Assembly (NCBI GenBank): GCA_038093515.1
Contig: JBBPSI010000062.1
Location: 1-64,000, forward strand
DNA length: 64,000 nucleotides
Direction of reading: 5' to 3'
Source: Butyriboletus loyo
Lineage: Eukaryota; Basidiomycota; Agaricomycetes; Boletales; Boletaceae
The notes under the pieces are model-generated. The model saw nothing but the letters and a program-made list of their open reading frames with translations, had not been told where the DNA came from and did not search any database. Below, in pieces: positions 45,708-57,062 of the stretch. A program made the translations under genes and the position numbers. Numbering within the stretch: the stretch's first letter is position 1; every line of letters starts with the position of its first letter.

Positions 45708-48130
45708 TGCCCACCGTTGCTGTGGACAAGGCGGATCTTTTCGAAACACTCGGGAGAGAATATAGTGAGTGGTATCGCTTACCCCACTCTCAATAAACTA
45801 CTGATCATCTGTCCTTCTAGCCACGGAGGAGTTCGATAGATTATGCTTCGAGTATGGCCTTGAACTGGATGAGGATGTACGTGCTTTCTGTATCCTTACG
45901 ATCAGCGATCTCTTCAAGCTCATGACGCACAATCACAGACGACTGAAGATGTGAAAGAGGCGATCAAGAATGGTCTTCCTGCAGTAAGACCGGTGCGTGA
46001 ACCACTTGGCTAACAGTACAAGATTCTCACTATATCCCTTCAGCAACTTAAAATCGAGGTCCCCGCCAATAGGTTTGTCGTATCATTCACCATGCCGAGT
46101 TCAACTTGATTAGCTACCCTCAAAGATATGATCTCCTTTGTTTAGAAGGCATATCCCGTGCGCTCAAAGTCTTTTTGTGTCAAGCAGAAGCCCCACAATA
46201 CAGACTTATCTACCCCCCGGGTGGGGAAGATAACCTTGTCACAGTCCATGTCCACCCCGACGTACGTCTTCTAGCTGGCTCTATGTGATTGGATGCACGT
46301 TAATTGAATTCCGACTCAATCGAACCAACCATCAGACACAACGCGTCCGTCCGCTGTTTGCCTGCGCTATCCTCCGCAATCTGAAGTTCACCCCTCGTTC
46401 TTATGCATCTTTCATCGACCTTCAAGATAAACTTCACCAGAATATTGGACGGCGGCGCTGGTTGGTCTCTATCGGTACACACGACCTTGACGCGATCGAA
46501 CCCCCGTTCAGATATGAGGCCAGAGATCCAGGAACAATCAAGTTTATTCCACTCACCAAGACAGAGGCGTACACTGCCAAAGAGCTCATGACGGTTTATG
46601 AGGTACTTCCGTGATGCAGGGGCGTCGTGATTATATTTGAATTAATAATTTACTTTGCAGGGTGACAAGCATCTTGCAAAATACCTCCCAATCATCCGTG
46701 ATGCACCCGTCTACCCGATCATATATGACCAACAAGATCGTGTTCTCTCATTCCCTCCCATCATTAACTCTGAACACAGTAAAATCACGCTCAATACACG
46801 GAACGTCTTTATAGATGTTACTGCCACGGACGACACAAAGCTTCAAATTGTCGTCAATATGGTCGCGACCATGTTCTCGGAGTATTGTAAAGAGCCTTTC
46901 ACGTACGTTTTCGGTGCCTTCTTATATCTTCAAAAGTGCAGGCATGCATTCAGAGTGTTACCCACCGTCAAAACATGTTTACGATACTCATGCATCTATT
47001 ATAGGATTGAACCCTGCAAGATCATCTTTCCGGATGGATCAACGCGTATTTCGCCTGATATCGCACCAAGGACCGTCATAGCGCGTGCATCTTATATCAA
47101 CTCCTGCACATCACTCTCACTTTCTACCACATCTATCGCTCAGCTCCTCACTCGCATGTCTCTCGTCCCAACTATATCCCCCGACTCTGACGAAATAGCC
47201 GTCACTGTTCCTTGCACTCGCCCAGATATTTTCCATGAGGTTGACATCATAGAGGATGTAGCGGTTGCTTATGGCTTCAACAACCTTCCTGATGTCTTTC
47301 CGCAAACAAGTACAGTTGCACAGCCTTTGGAAATCTCAAAACTTGTGGATGTTATCCGAAGAGAGTGGGCAATGGCAGGGTGGGTGGAAGGGTTGCCACT
47401 TATTCTGGTACACGCTTTCACCTCCATTTTCGAGGGCGCGTAGAACTGATCATAATGACACGGGCAGTGCTCACTTGAAGAAAACTTTGACTTCATGAAT
47501 CGCTCCGATCCGGGCAACTTTGCCGTCAAAATCGCCAACCCAAAAACTCTTGAATTCCAAGTTGTACGAACATCTCTTCTCCCTGGCCTTCTCAAGACCA
47601 TCCGAGAAAATCGATCTCACCCCCTACCCATCCGGCTTTTCGAACTCTCTGATGTCGCCTTCAAGGACACCGCTAAAGAGCGCCAAGCGAGAAACGAGAG
47701 ACATGCTGCTGCTGTTTGGTGTAGCAAGACTGCTGGGTTCGAGGTTGTGCATGGATTGCTAGACAGGGCTATGAGGATGCTGGAAGTGCCCAGGATCGTA
47801 AAGGGTGACAAAGACAAGTCGAGTGGTTACTACATCGTTGAAGGGGATGGTTGGTCACGCGTTTGTTTTTTGGATGGAATATGCCGTGTTAATACGTTTC
47901 TTTGCGCAGATCCGGCTTACTTCCCCGGTCGTGCTGCGATAATCTACTATCGCTCTCCTCCCATTATCCAGCCGACCCTGAACAACGTTAAGGAGGTAGC
48001 TGTGTCCGGGGACACGATGATAGGTACTTTGGGTGTGCTGCATCCTCTTGTGTTGGCCAATTTCGAGATCAACTATCCCTGCTCAGCACTAGAGTTCAAC
48101 GTAGAAGTGTTCTTGAAGAAGAGACCATAA
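45708..48130 (+). CDS. FRS1: Cytosolic phenylalanyl-tRNA synthetase beta subunit
   Basis: Non-catalytic partner of FRS2, contributing editing and tRNA recognition. It starts MPTVAVDKADLFETLGREY and is split into short first exons (joined by TTEEFDRLCFEYGLELDED and VKEAIKNGLPA). Conserved blocks: LKIEVPANRYDLLCLEGISR, the B3/B4 editing region RDAPVYPIIYDQQDRVLSFP and INSEHSKITLNTRNVFIDVT, the B5 domain with CTRPDIFHEVDIIEDVAVAYG, and the class-II-like C-terminal part CSLEENFDFMNR (across an intron), VVRTSLLPGLLKTI and LGVLHPLVL. The stop is TAA 48128-48130. All domains expected of the eukaryotic/archaeal beta subunit are present. Confidence 0.95.
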
Positions 48131-48488
48131 ACGAGCAGTTTTAATTGCAGGGTTGGCAGTAGAGAGTGTCACAGAAAGCCGAGTTAACATGATCGTGTAC
48201 CAACTGTCTAGCAAAAAATAGATTGATAGGATGTAACGAATAGCAAAGTCCCTTCTGACACAAAGTAGCAATTAACGTATAAAACAATACAGATGGACAT
48301 GTCTCGGCACCTCACCCAACAACGGATTGTCCTTTCCGAGTTCTATCAAGATGACAGGAGCAAGGGCATGCGTTCCTTAGATCTTCACATGTCTTTACTC
48401 CCTTGCGAGTCTCCTCACACTCCGAGTCGGAATACCATTCTGGTGGTGGCCAGAACTCGTACCGTTCTCAACAGAGAGGAGGGTTGCA
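48131..48488. other. Convergent 3' spacer
   Basis: About 360 bp between the stop codons of FRS1 and BSD2. Nothing but probable 3' untranslated sequence can be recognised. Confidence 0.6.
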
Positions 48489-49878
48489 TCAGACCCAGCG
48501 TCGACGTCCCCCATCAAGCTCAGGCGGTTGGTGTTGGGTTAGATGGCGGAATAGGCCGATGCGCTCAAAGAAGGATTGGGGTCTACTTTCTTCTTCGTCC
48601 ACAATCTCTGACTGTGTTCTGGCGTGACTCCTCGAAGAGGATGAGGAATTGGACGTATGAGAAGCCAAGATGGATCGTTCCCATCGCTTGACGCGCCAGA
48701 ACCCAAGCGAGGAGGTTAAGAGTAGGAACCAACCAATGGTCATCAAGAAGAACGAGAGCCATTCCGTCGCGACCGGACCTGTCAGAAGCGACCTACTCCA
48801 TTGACTCCCGCCTTGTCCGGGTATGGATTGCGTGGTGATAGCGGGAGCAGTGTTATTACCGGGCAACGGAATGGTGTCGTAGTAGTCCTCAGCTTCTTTG
48901 GTGCTGCCAAACGTGAGCCCAGTGCCGTCTTCCCATGTGCTACCAGCATTCATGGCGTCATCGAGCCGGGCACGTAGTGCGAAACCCCATTGGATCAGGG
49001 TGACGCCAAGACCCGCACGACTCCCGAATTTGGCAGCGTGTGTCGTATGCATGACCCAGGTCAACACGAATCCGACAAACTGGAAGGTGGTGCTGACGAG
49101 TGTGTTCCAGAGGAACGCAAATAAAGTACCTGTGGGTAAGGAGTCGACAATGACTGAACCTTGAGTCGGTGGTCCAGAGAGGGCATTGGTGTCATAGGGA
49201 GCGGAGGGAGGGAGGAGAATGAGGGAAGTATGGTATGGTGGTGCTGCGTCCGCCTGCGCAGCGGCATAAGAGGGGGGCGCCGCTGAGGAGGCTTCTTCGG
49301 GAACGATGTAGATGCTGTCACCTGTGATGAAAAAAGGTGAGGATAAGGAGGTGTTGAGGGGGAGATGACAGGGACCGACCTTCCTGTACACGAGTCCCAG
49401 AAGCTGTGGGTTTCGCACTAACGTTACTGAATACGCCATCGTTGCCTACTCCTCCGCCCATCGTCAGGGCTCTGCTAGATGGACTAGATGGACTAAGTTG
49501 TGGGACATAGCGAGTGGGCAAGAAAGCGGTCGCACGCATCCACCAAGAGGTCGGTGTGTGGGTGGTGATATTGTGTGCGAATGTGGGTATGATTCCATTG
49601 GAGTTTCCTATAGAGTTTGGGTGTGCGAGGGATGTTGCTGGGGGCGGTGAGCCGGGTGGGGGTTGATCCCAGTCTGCGACGGAGGTGTTAAAGTCATATG
49701 TGAGGGTGGCGTTGGTGTTGTGGTCTAGTGACGGGGGAGATGGAGGGCGGTGAGGATTGAGCGGACGGGATTCGTCGGTGTCGTCGTCGTCATCGGAGTC
49801 GTCAAAGGCAGCGTCAAGCTCGGGGTTGGTGTCTGGGTCGGTGCGAGGGTTTGGTACGGGGGCATACCGGACAGACAT
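48489..49878 (-). CDS. BSD2: BSD2/NDFIP-family adaptor for Rsp5/NEDD4 ubiquitin ligases
   Basis: Three-span Golgi/endosome membrane adaptor that recruits the HECT ligase Rsp5 to transporters, first known from metal homeostasis in yeast. MSVRYAPVPNPRTDPD opens an acidic N-terminus with a run of Asp. GGGVGNDGVFSNVSAKPT follows, then, after an intron near 49325-49378, the ligase-binding PPxY-type motifs PPSYAAAQADAAPPY. Membrane segments are LFAFLWNTLVSTTFQFVGFV with LTWVMHTTHAAKFGSRAGLG, an adjacent ITLIQWGFAL-like helix, and FFLMTIGWFLLLTSSLGFW. The C-terminal 60 residues are Ser-rich and hydrophilic, somewhat longer than in yeast. The stop is TGA 48489-48491. Confidence 0.9.
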
Positions 49879-49984
49879 GGCAGTCTGGGTGCAAGCGGAC
49901 AGCACGCCCTAGCACTGCCATTTCTACTAGAACTGCGTACATGACCGTATGGCTACTACGAAACATCAGATCAATTCATCATGT

Positions 49985-51211
49985 TCATCCCATCGGAAAT
50001 CCCTGCTGCGTGGGTATCATCTCTGGATCCGCTCCCTGAACCGTAGCTTGGACGTGCGAATATCCTCCGACTATGTCCTGCGGCCCAATACCCACAGGTA
50101 ACCCGACCGGTCCACCAAACCCGCCGACTGGCCCTCCAATGCTCCCGAAACTAACCCCTCCCACACCCGCACCCCCGACGCCAATACCTCCAGGTTTGTT
50201 TGCTTCCCTGACCATTCTTGTCACCCGTTCACAGCTCTCCATGCGGGCCTGCATCATTCGCTCAAACATTTCCAGTATCTGGACGGTCGGTTCACGACCC
50301 CCAGCACCGAGAACGAGCGGGCCTGTGTGTGTTGGTTGTAATTGGGATGGCTGAACAGTGAAATGTGTATGAGGAGCGGGTGTAGAGGCAAATCGAGGCG
50401 CCGGTACCCCAGGCGTAGCAGGCTGCTGATTGGCTGTCACCGGAAATTGGAATGAAGGATGGGAGAGATATGGGGATGTCAGAGTCGTCGCTGTGTTAAT
50501 TGCCGTCGGGGGATAAAAGGACACAGCAGTATCTGACGAAGCCATTGATACGGACGGACGTGGGTGGTGTGCAGCCGAGGTCGACGCGTGCATCGCACTC
50601 TGGTGTGAAGAGGCTGGAACTGAGGCCGGATTGAGATTCGAACTCTGCCTAGCACGGTGTTGGGTATGCGGATGTAGATGCTTCGAGATCCCCCCGCGTG
50701 CGACTGTGGGGAGCATGCCGCGTGTGGAGGAGATACCCTCGAGTCTGAGATTGAAGGCCTTCTTGCGCTTCAACCATTTCGTCGGTGGAGAAGGATTTTC
50801 TGCCATCTTTCCGGGGTCTGTAGAGGACGCAGATTGGGTCTGTAACTGACTCGGAGAGTCGGGATCATCGTCGAGTTCAGCATCGACGGGGAAAGAGCTG
50901 TCGAATGGGGAATCGGGAGCACGGTGGAGGAGGCCCATCTCGAGCTGAGCGCGGGTGCGGTATACCCACATACGTTCCTGATGATAAAAGGCGACAAGAG
51001 ACTCGAGGTGGGATATCGTGCTTTCTACTGGATGCATACCAATTGTTGGCGGTGAGGAAGGCGGGGTGGGGAGGAGGGAAGAGATGGTGTGTTGGTGATG
51101 GGCATACTGTGCTTGCTGGCCTGGATGAGAAGAAAGGATGTGTCCATGGAGGGGTGTGTGTTGGGGGTGCGGATGAACGGGCGAGTTGCCGGTGTAGTGG
51201 GCGGAGAGCAT
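49985..51211 (-). CDS. Unassigned Gln/His/Pro-rich protein with a helical segment
   Basis: A frame without introns runs from MLSAHYTGNSPVHPHP to TGA 49985-49987 (408 aa). Composition is low-complexity, rich in His, Pro, Ser and Gln, with a Gly/Val/Pro-rich tail near GPVGGFGGPVGLPVGIG. Two short parts look folded: ISHLESLVAFYHQERMWVYR (helix near residue 75) and ILEMFERMMQARMESCERVT (helix near 310). These two helical stretches are the probable conserved core, the rest disordered. No named family recognised. A second ATG at 51247 opens an overlapping frame for about 120 codons, which would act as an upstream ORF. DPH6 starts 140 bp away on the other strand. Confidence 0.7.
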   Translation of the reverse strand: MLSAHYTGNSPVHPHPQHTPLHGHILSSHPGQQAQYAHHQHTISSLLPTPPSSPPTIGMHPVESTISHLESLVAFYHQERMWVYRTRAQLEMGLLHRAPDSPFDSSFPVDAELDDDPDSPSQLQTQSASSTDPGKMAENPSPPTKWLKRKKAFNLRLEGISSTRGMLPTVARGGISKHLHPHTQHRARQSSNLNPASVPASSHQSAMHASTSAAHHPRPSVSMASSDTAVSFYPPTAINTATTLTSPYLSHPSFQFPVTANQQPATPGVPAPRFASTPAPHTHFTVQPSQLQPTHTGPLVLGAGGREPTVQILEMFERMMQARMESCERVTRMVREANKPGGIGVGGAGVGGVSFGSIGGPVGGFGGPVGLPVGIGPQDIVGGYSHVQATVQGADPEMIPTQQGFPMG

Positions 51212-51351
51212 CGCGAACGGCGTCCAGGTCAACGTCGGGAAAGAACATCGTCGTCGTCGGGCAAGTCGCGAGGCGGCACCCCGCATTTGGGGGTCGGCAA
51301 GATAAGATAAAGTTGGCTCGTGTTCGTCGCTGCCACCACAGCGACCCTGCG

Positions 51352-54123
51352 ATGAAGTACGTCGCGTTGCTCAGCGGCGGAAAGGACAGCTGTTTTAATC
51401 TGCTGCACTGCCAGCGCAACCACCACCAGCTCGTAGCTGCAGCGACGCTCTCGCCTTGCTCTGGAAAGGGTATGTCCGTCCCTCACAAACGTTCTTTATT
51501 TACTTGCCATGGCCAGATGAAATCGACTCGTACATGTATCAGACCGTCGGTCAGGATGCCATAGCGCTCATCGCACAGGCCCTCGATGTACCTCTCCACA
51601 GACGCGTCATACAGGGAAGTCCAGTAGAGCAGGCCGCAGAGTATGGCCTCAAATCTGCTGGTGGTGGTGGCATCGCCGGAGACGAGACAGAAGATCTCTA
51701 TGCACTACTCTGCAGTGTCTTGGTTTGTCTGCAATCTCTTCCGTCTCTCCGTACCTAATTCGTGTCCCAGGAAGACCACCCAGACATACAAGCCGTCTCC
51801 GTTGGCGCCATCCTCTCAAACTATCAACGCGTGCGCGTAGAACATGTGTTTGTTATCCGATCCCTCGTTGTTCCTTCACTCATTCGTTTGCAGCTGCCGT
51901 CGCCTTTCACTAACACCGCTTTCCTACCTCTGGCAACGAAATCAGACTTCTCTCCTCTCTGAAATGATTTCTACCGGTTTAAATGCTATCCTTATCAAAA
52001 TCGCAGGGGCGGGACTCACTACTTCAGATCTTGCAAAATCTCTGTCGTCTATGCAACCAAAACTGGTGTCACTTCACCACAGATTCGGTACACATCCGTG
52101 CGGAGAGGGAGGGGAATACGAGACCTTCACAATCGACAGTCCACTATTCAAGAGTTGCATAGACATCCGGGCAAAAGAGGTCGTGGTAGTGGTCCAGAGC
52201 GACGTTGCGCCTGTGGCTTACCTGCGAATCAAACATGCGCTACTGGTAAAGAAGAACGCTATTCCGTTAGTCAGTCTCGATCTCCCCGTCCCTCCCTTAC
52301 TCGAGCATCCGTTTGAAACTGTGCGTGTACATGTGGAGAAGTCCCTTTATGGTGCAGTATCAGATTCAACCTCGGGGACCAACTCTTTGCACCCGTACGT
52401 GCTACCCGAACTTGGGCCATCTGTCCGCCGCATTGGTCCATGGATCGCGGTCGGGAACGTCTGCTTCCCGATGTCTCATCCACATCCCTCGAGCGTTGGG
52501 GCCAAGGTCGCATACTGCTTTGAAATACTTCAGAGTGCGTATAGGCTCGTCACCGTCACACTATCGCCAATACTTCTTACCAGACTTGCTGGCCAAAGCT
52601 TCACCCGCATATTCCGCACATTCGGAGCTCCTCCCAACTTCAGCGACTATTACGCTCCTCCTTCCAGACCTCGACGCATCAACATTCTCCTCTGCCAATG
52701 CTGCCTACGCATCCTTTTTTGGCGCATCGCCGCCTGCAAGAGCTTGCGTAGGTGTTGGTGCAGTAGGCGTTGGATTGGAATGCCTAGCGTGGGTTGGGGA
52801 ACCGAGTGGAACGCTGGACAATAAGATGGCTACAACGAAGATGAAGGGAGAAACGGGAACGAGAAAGGCCCTTCACGTTCAAAGCTTGAGCTACTGGGCA
52901 CCTGCGAACATAGGTCCTTATTCACAAGCTATCAGTGTACGTGAATCTTTCCTTTCATCGGTATCCTCCATGACGTTTTGCCGGTCCACCTTCTCTAAAC
53001 GGGTGTCTTCAATTCGCAGATACCACCTTATACATTCATATCAGGCCAGATCGGATTAATACCTTCTTCCCTGACTCTACCATCATCTTCAACTCCTTCC
53101 TTGCCATCATCCACAACGTCCTCCACTCTTCCGCTTGAGACAGCCCTGGTCCTACAGCATACAGCGCGAATCATTCGGGCCGCGCCGAATTCTAGGTTGG
53201 GCGATGGCAGCGAGGGTGGGTTCGGCAGGAACAACTCAAGCTCCGAGTTGGGCATGGACGACGTTTCAAAAGACGGAAGTGGAGAGGGGGGATGGATTCA
53301 GCTCGCGATATATTATCTTATTGATGTGGCAGATGTGGACCACGTCCGGAAGACCGTGGAATTGGTTGATGGGGTACGCCTGTCTCGTTCTTCGTCCTTC
53401 GGCCACGCTAATCCTATGACGATTAATGAAGCTGACACCGACGCTCCATGTAGTCCTTTCATCCCTTCCACGCGGTGCTCGCGTAGAGAAACAAGTTCTC
53501 GTACACAGCGGCCGATTTGTCGCCTCTGATCCAGAATCGTCCAAGGAAGAGGATGGAGAGGAAGATGAACCGGCGGTAGACAAGTCCCCTGAGTTTGTTC
53601 AAGGTAACGTTCGTCACCTTCACATTGCCAACATCCCTGACCTCGTGGCATGTTCTGTATTTCTGAAACAAAAATAAAGGCGATATAACAGTTCGACACG
53701 CCGAATACCCTGACACCGAGATTCAGATTCACTATGAGATATCGGGTTTTCCACCCTCTTCAGAGGCATGCGCCGTCATCTTTGTACGGGATTCTGACAT
53801 GCCTAGCCTACGAGATGCGCTCGTCGCGCAGGCAGCATCTCAAATGAAGGCGATTCGTGAATTTGCGCCTTTTCTGGAGCGTACCTTGGCTGCGAAAGCG
53901 TTTGTGAGCCATCGGTCAAGCGTGGGCGGGAGACGTATGTCGAATCTTTGTCCCCTCCTGGTGATGCGTGCTAAAATCATTTTCCGGTCATTCAGTCGTT
54001 ATGCCCTTCCTTGAAGTCACGTTTGGGGATGAGATGCCAGCACTGACGATCGTGCCTTCTCGCTATGTTGCTTCGAGGGCGGGGAGTGGGTGGGATTGGG
54101 CAGTTACACTGATGGCCATTTAG
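51352..54123 (+). CDS. DPH6: DPH6, diphthine-ammonia ligase with C-terminal Rid-like domains
   Basis: Catalyses the last step of diphthamide synthesis on elongation factor 2, using ATP and ammonia. The N-terminal ATP pyrophosphatase domain starts MKYVALLSGGKDSCFNLLHC (PP-loop SGGKDS), then TVGQDAIALIAQALDVPLHR, VSVGAILSNYQRVRVEHV, and the family signature HRFGTHPCGEGGEYETFTID. The second half contains YjgF/RidA-type folds: SYWAPANIGPYSQAIS and a following YISGQIG-like region, then a second copy towards the C-terminus (VMPFLEVTFGD). The fusion is the usual fungal and animal form and is longer than the archaeal enzyme. Several exons are short and their borders were not all fixed; the end is TAG 54121-54123. 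Confidence 0.92.
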
Positions 54124-54337
54124 CAGATCTTGACACATACGTCCGAATAAACAAACGACATATTAGACTCCAAGACCACTAGTGTTACATCGCAATGCAA
54201 GTAAGAACGTTGACAACGACGACCAAGCGATGGCAAGGAGCATAACTAGAGGGAATATTGCAGTGATACGGAAAACGTTGGTGACAAATGCAAGCATGTG
54301 CTGTTACGACATTGAGTGTTCCGAGTGTACTTTAGAA

Positions 54338-56824
54338 TCAGGCCTCCTCCTCTTCCGCCTTCAGAGCCTTCAACGCTCTGAATGCGTCCCGAGTCTCCTT
54401 CTCCGCTCTCGTGGGTGGCACCATCCTCGCAAACGCAGCTCCCAAGAGTGTGCAAAACCCACCAAACCGCAGTACCCATGCCACACCATTCTTCCCATAG
54501 TAAGTCGTATGGTCATCAAGGCCACCCGATGCGAAAACGTTTTCAGGGAGAGGGGAAGGAAGCGGATTAGAGGGCGCAGATTCGTCGACAATGCGGAAGA
54601 TGATGCTTGCCACGATGGCAATCTGTTGTGCATGTGACATTGTATGGGCCCTGGCGAGACAGACAAGAATAACACCTACGATGAACTGTGGCATCACAAT
54701 TGCTAGGTTGTGGATTCCAAGTATCGTTCCCCCTGCTACAGGTTTTGTTTCTCTGCCATTCAATGACTCGCCAACCGTAGTGCCGTCTGCCTCTGGGCCG
54801 TCGTACTCGTGTTGCATGAGTGGATCACGTTCAGCAGTAGAGCGTCGTGCTGCCGGACGTGGACTGGCTGGCGTCGACGGGCATTCGGTCATCTCTTTGA
54901 GGAACTGTATCAAACCCGTCAATATTTAGAATATCCAACAAAACGAAAGGAATACCAACCTCCATGATGATAGCGAAAGGTACCCAACAAGCTACGCTCC
55001 AACAGATTCCGACTAGGCTAATCATAACGACCGCCCCGGTAATCGTCGATATCCAAAACGAAGAGAACATCAGTATCGAAAACAACAACATAGCACCCAT
55101 CCAGATCTCCCTCAGAAGAATTGGCCTCCGAGGGAATTGGACTGATTTCCCCGAAGCAAGAGCTTCTTCACGCCATATGTGAAGGTTAAGGCGAAGGCGC
55201 TGGATGTGTGCCTGTTCATCATCGCCCTCTTCGGGGAGCAGACTGGGATCGCGGCGTGCGAGGTTAGGAAGCACAACACCTGCGACGACAGCCACTGTGG
55301 GGGAAGTCGTTTGACCAAATTGCAGGGAAAGAATGCAGAGTAAAACGCACCGATACTGTAAAGAAGCATCGCAAATTCCCCAGTCCGTGTGGCCGTTTCA
55401 ATGTCAGGCTCTTCGCCTAGCTGGTAAGCCATGACTTGGCCAACGTAAGTGGTAGAGTAAAAGAGGAAGGGGAACCTGTGGAGGTCATGTAAGACGGGGC
55501 ACAAAACCGTATAACCAGAAGGACAACGCACCAGCCCATGAAGGCAAAGAGTTGCACAAGACAAACGCTCTTGATGGGCTTGGGAAGGGAAGTGATGGCC
55601 AAATAAATGTTCTCCAACACATCGTAAAGCCTGTTGTGCCTTATATTTGGATGATCACTTGAGCAAAAGGAAAGTGACGGGATATCCAACCTTTCTTTCC
55701 TTCTGTCAATGGTTTCCTTCTCTTCATGGCAGAAACATGTGATCCAGACGGTTATGACGAGGAGAATGATGCTAACAACACAAAACTTGCGAAACTGGTC
55801 GCCTCCCAAGAAATCCAAAAAGGAAAGCTTCGCAAGTGGTAAAAATCCTATCCGTGGCGCATTGAACACACCATCGTGGTACATGACAAATAATACGTGA
55901 TGTACGCACCAAAACCATATCCAATAATGTTGCCTGCTTGGCTCATGCGACTATGCCATGCATTTCCGGCATTGAGTTGCTCAGGAGGGGTGATGTCCAA
56001 GAGAAGGTTGCGCAGGGATGCTTGCAAGGCATTGAGCGCAAAATCAAGAACATAGAATGCGAAGACGGCGATGCCAATAGCGACGTTTGAAACCTAAAAA
56101 TATGTTAAAGCAAGTATATATTTATACGATCAACGACGCGCCTGCTTCTGCCGTTCGGGATCCCAGTCACCAGCACCTCCACCAAACAGGTCGACAAAGA
56201 AGGAGGCAGCGCTGCGACAGTACGCAAGCGCAGACGTGGAGAAGATGAGCGCCACAGTGGAAAGAACGACCCAATACCTCCGCCTAAACTTGGAATGTGA
56301 TGCGTCAGAGATGGCACCTGTCGCGGAATTAGCTTGTGGCAAAATCCACACAAAAGAGACGGATGGACGCACCGATAAGAGGTTGAGCGATCAACCCGCT
56401 AATAGGGCCAGCGAGCCAAACCAAGCTTGTAACTTGCTCAGATATGCCAAGAGATAATAGGAACGGCGTGCCATATCTACACATACGAGTGGTCACTTAT
56501 GACATCCTTCGACCACGGCTCACACACGTTCGCCGTCGACACTTACCCGAGCTCCACAGTCCATGCGATTTGGGCTCCTGCCATAGATATGCTGAGCGTT
56601 ATAAGGTTCCATGTGCTTAAAAGATGTCGCGTGTGTTCGGTTGGAACTGTCGACCGCTTCCCAAAGTTGTCTGTGCTATGGTACGAGACTGCTGTTTCGC
56701 TGGGGGGCTGCGAGCCCTGTTCGAGGTGGAGACCAGACGTTGTGCGTTGTCTATGGCGGGCAGCAGGCCACGGAATTTGCGATGTTGGATCAGGGTCGGC
56801 GTCGATATTGTAAGGAATAGCCAT
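54338..56824 (-). CDS. MFS sucrose/alpha-glucoside:proton symporter (GPH/SUT type)
   Basis: Twelve-span plasma-membrane transporter of the glycoside-pentoside-hexuronide group. After a hydrophilic start (MAIPYNIDADPDPTSQIPWP), span 1 reads LITLSISMAGAQIAWTVELG and leads to GTPFLLSLGISEQVTSLVWL with AGPISGLIAQPLIGA, the SUT signature. NAWHSRMSQAGNIIGYGFG marks the middle loop and HNLAIVMPQFIVGVILVCLA lies near span 10-11. The C-terminus is charged and Ala/Glu-rich. It resembles fission-yeast Sut1 and plant sucrose carriers. Sugar specificity cannot be told from sequence alone. Exon borders are standard; several membrane spans are split by introns. The stop is TGA 54338-54340. Confidence 0.88.
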
Positions 56825-57062
56825 GAGGGAGGGACGCTAGAGGTATCGAGGGTGGTGCTGATTTGGGGGCATAAACGACAATGACTGAACGATGAAAGTC
56901 TGGCTGATCGGCTCAAACCTCCCTTTTGAAGCGAACACACTAATTCGGCATTCTCCGTCGACACAAGATGTCAATAATTATGTAGGAGTCCTTTAATCAA
57001 AACAACAGTTCTGCGAATGCAAATCACTACAGGAAAGTATACACGGAAAATCTCGCGAAACC

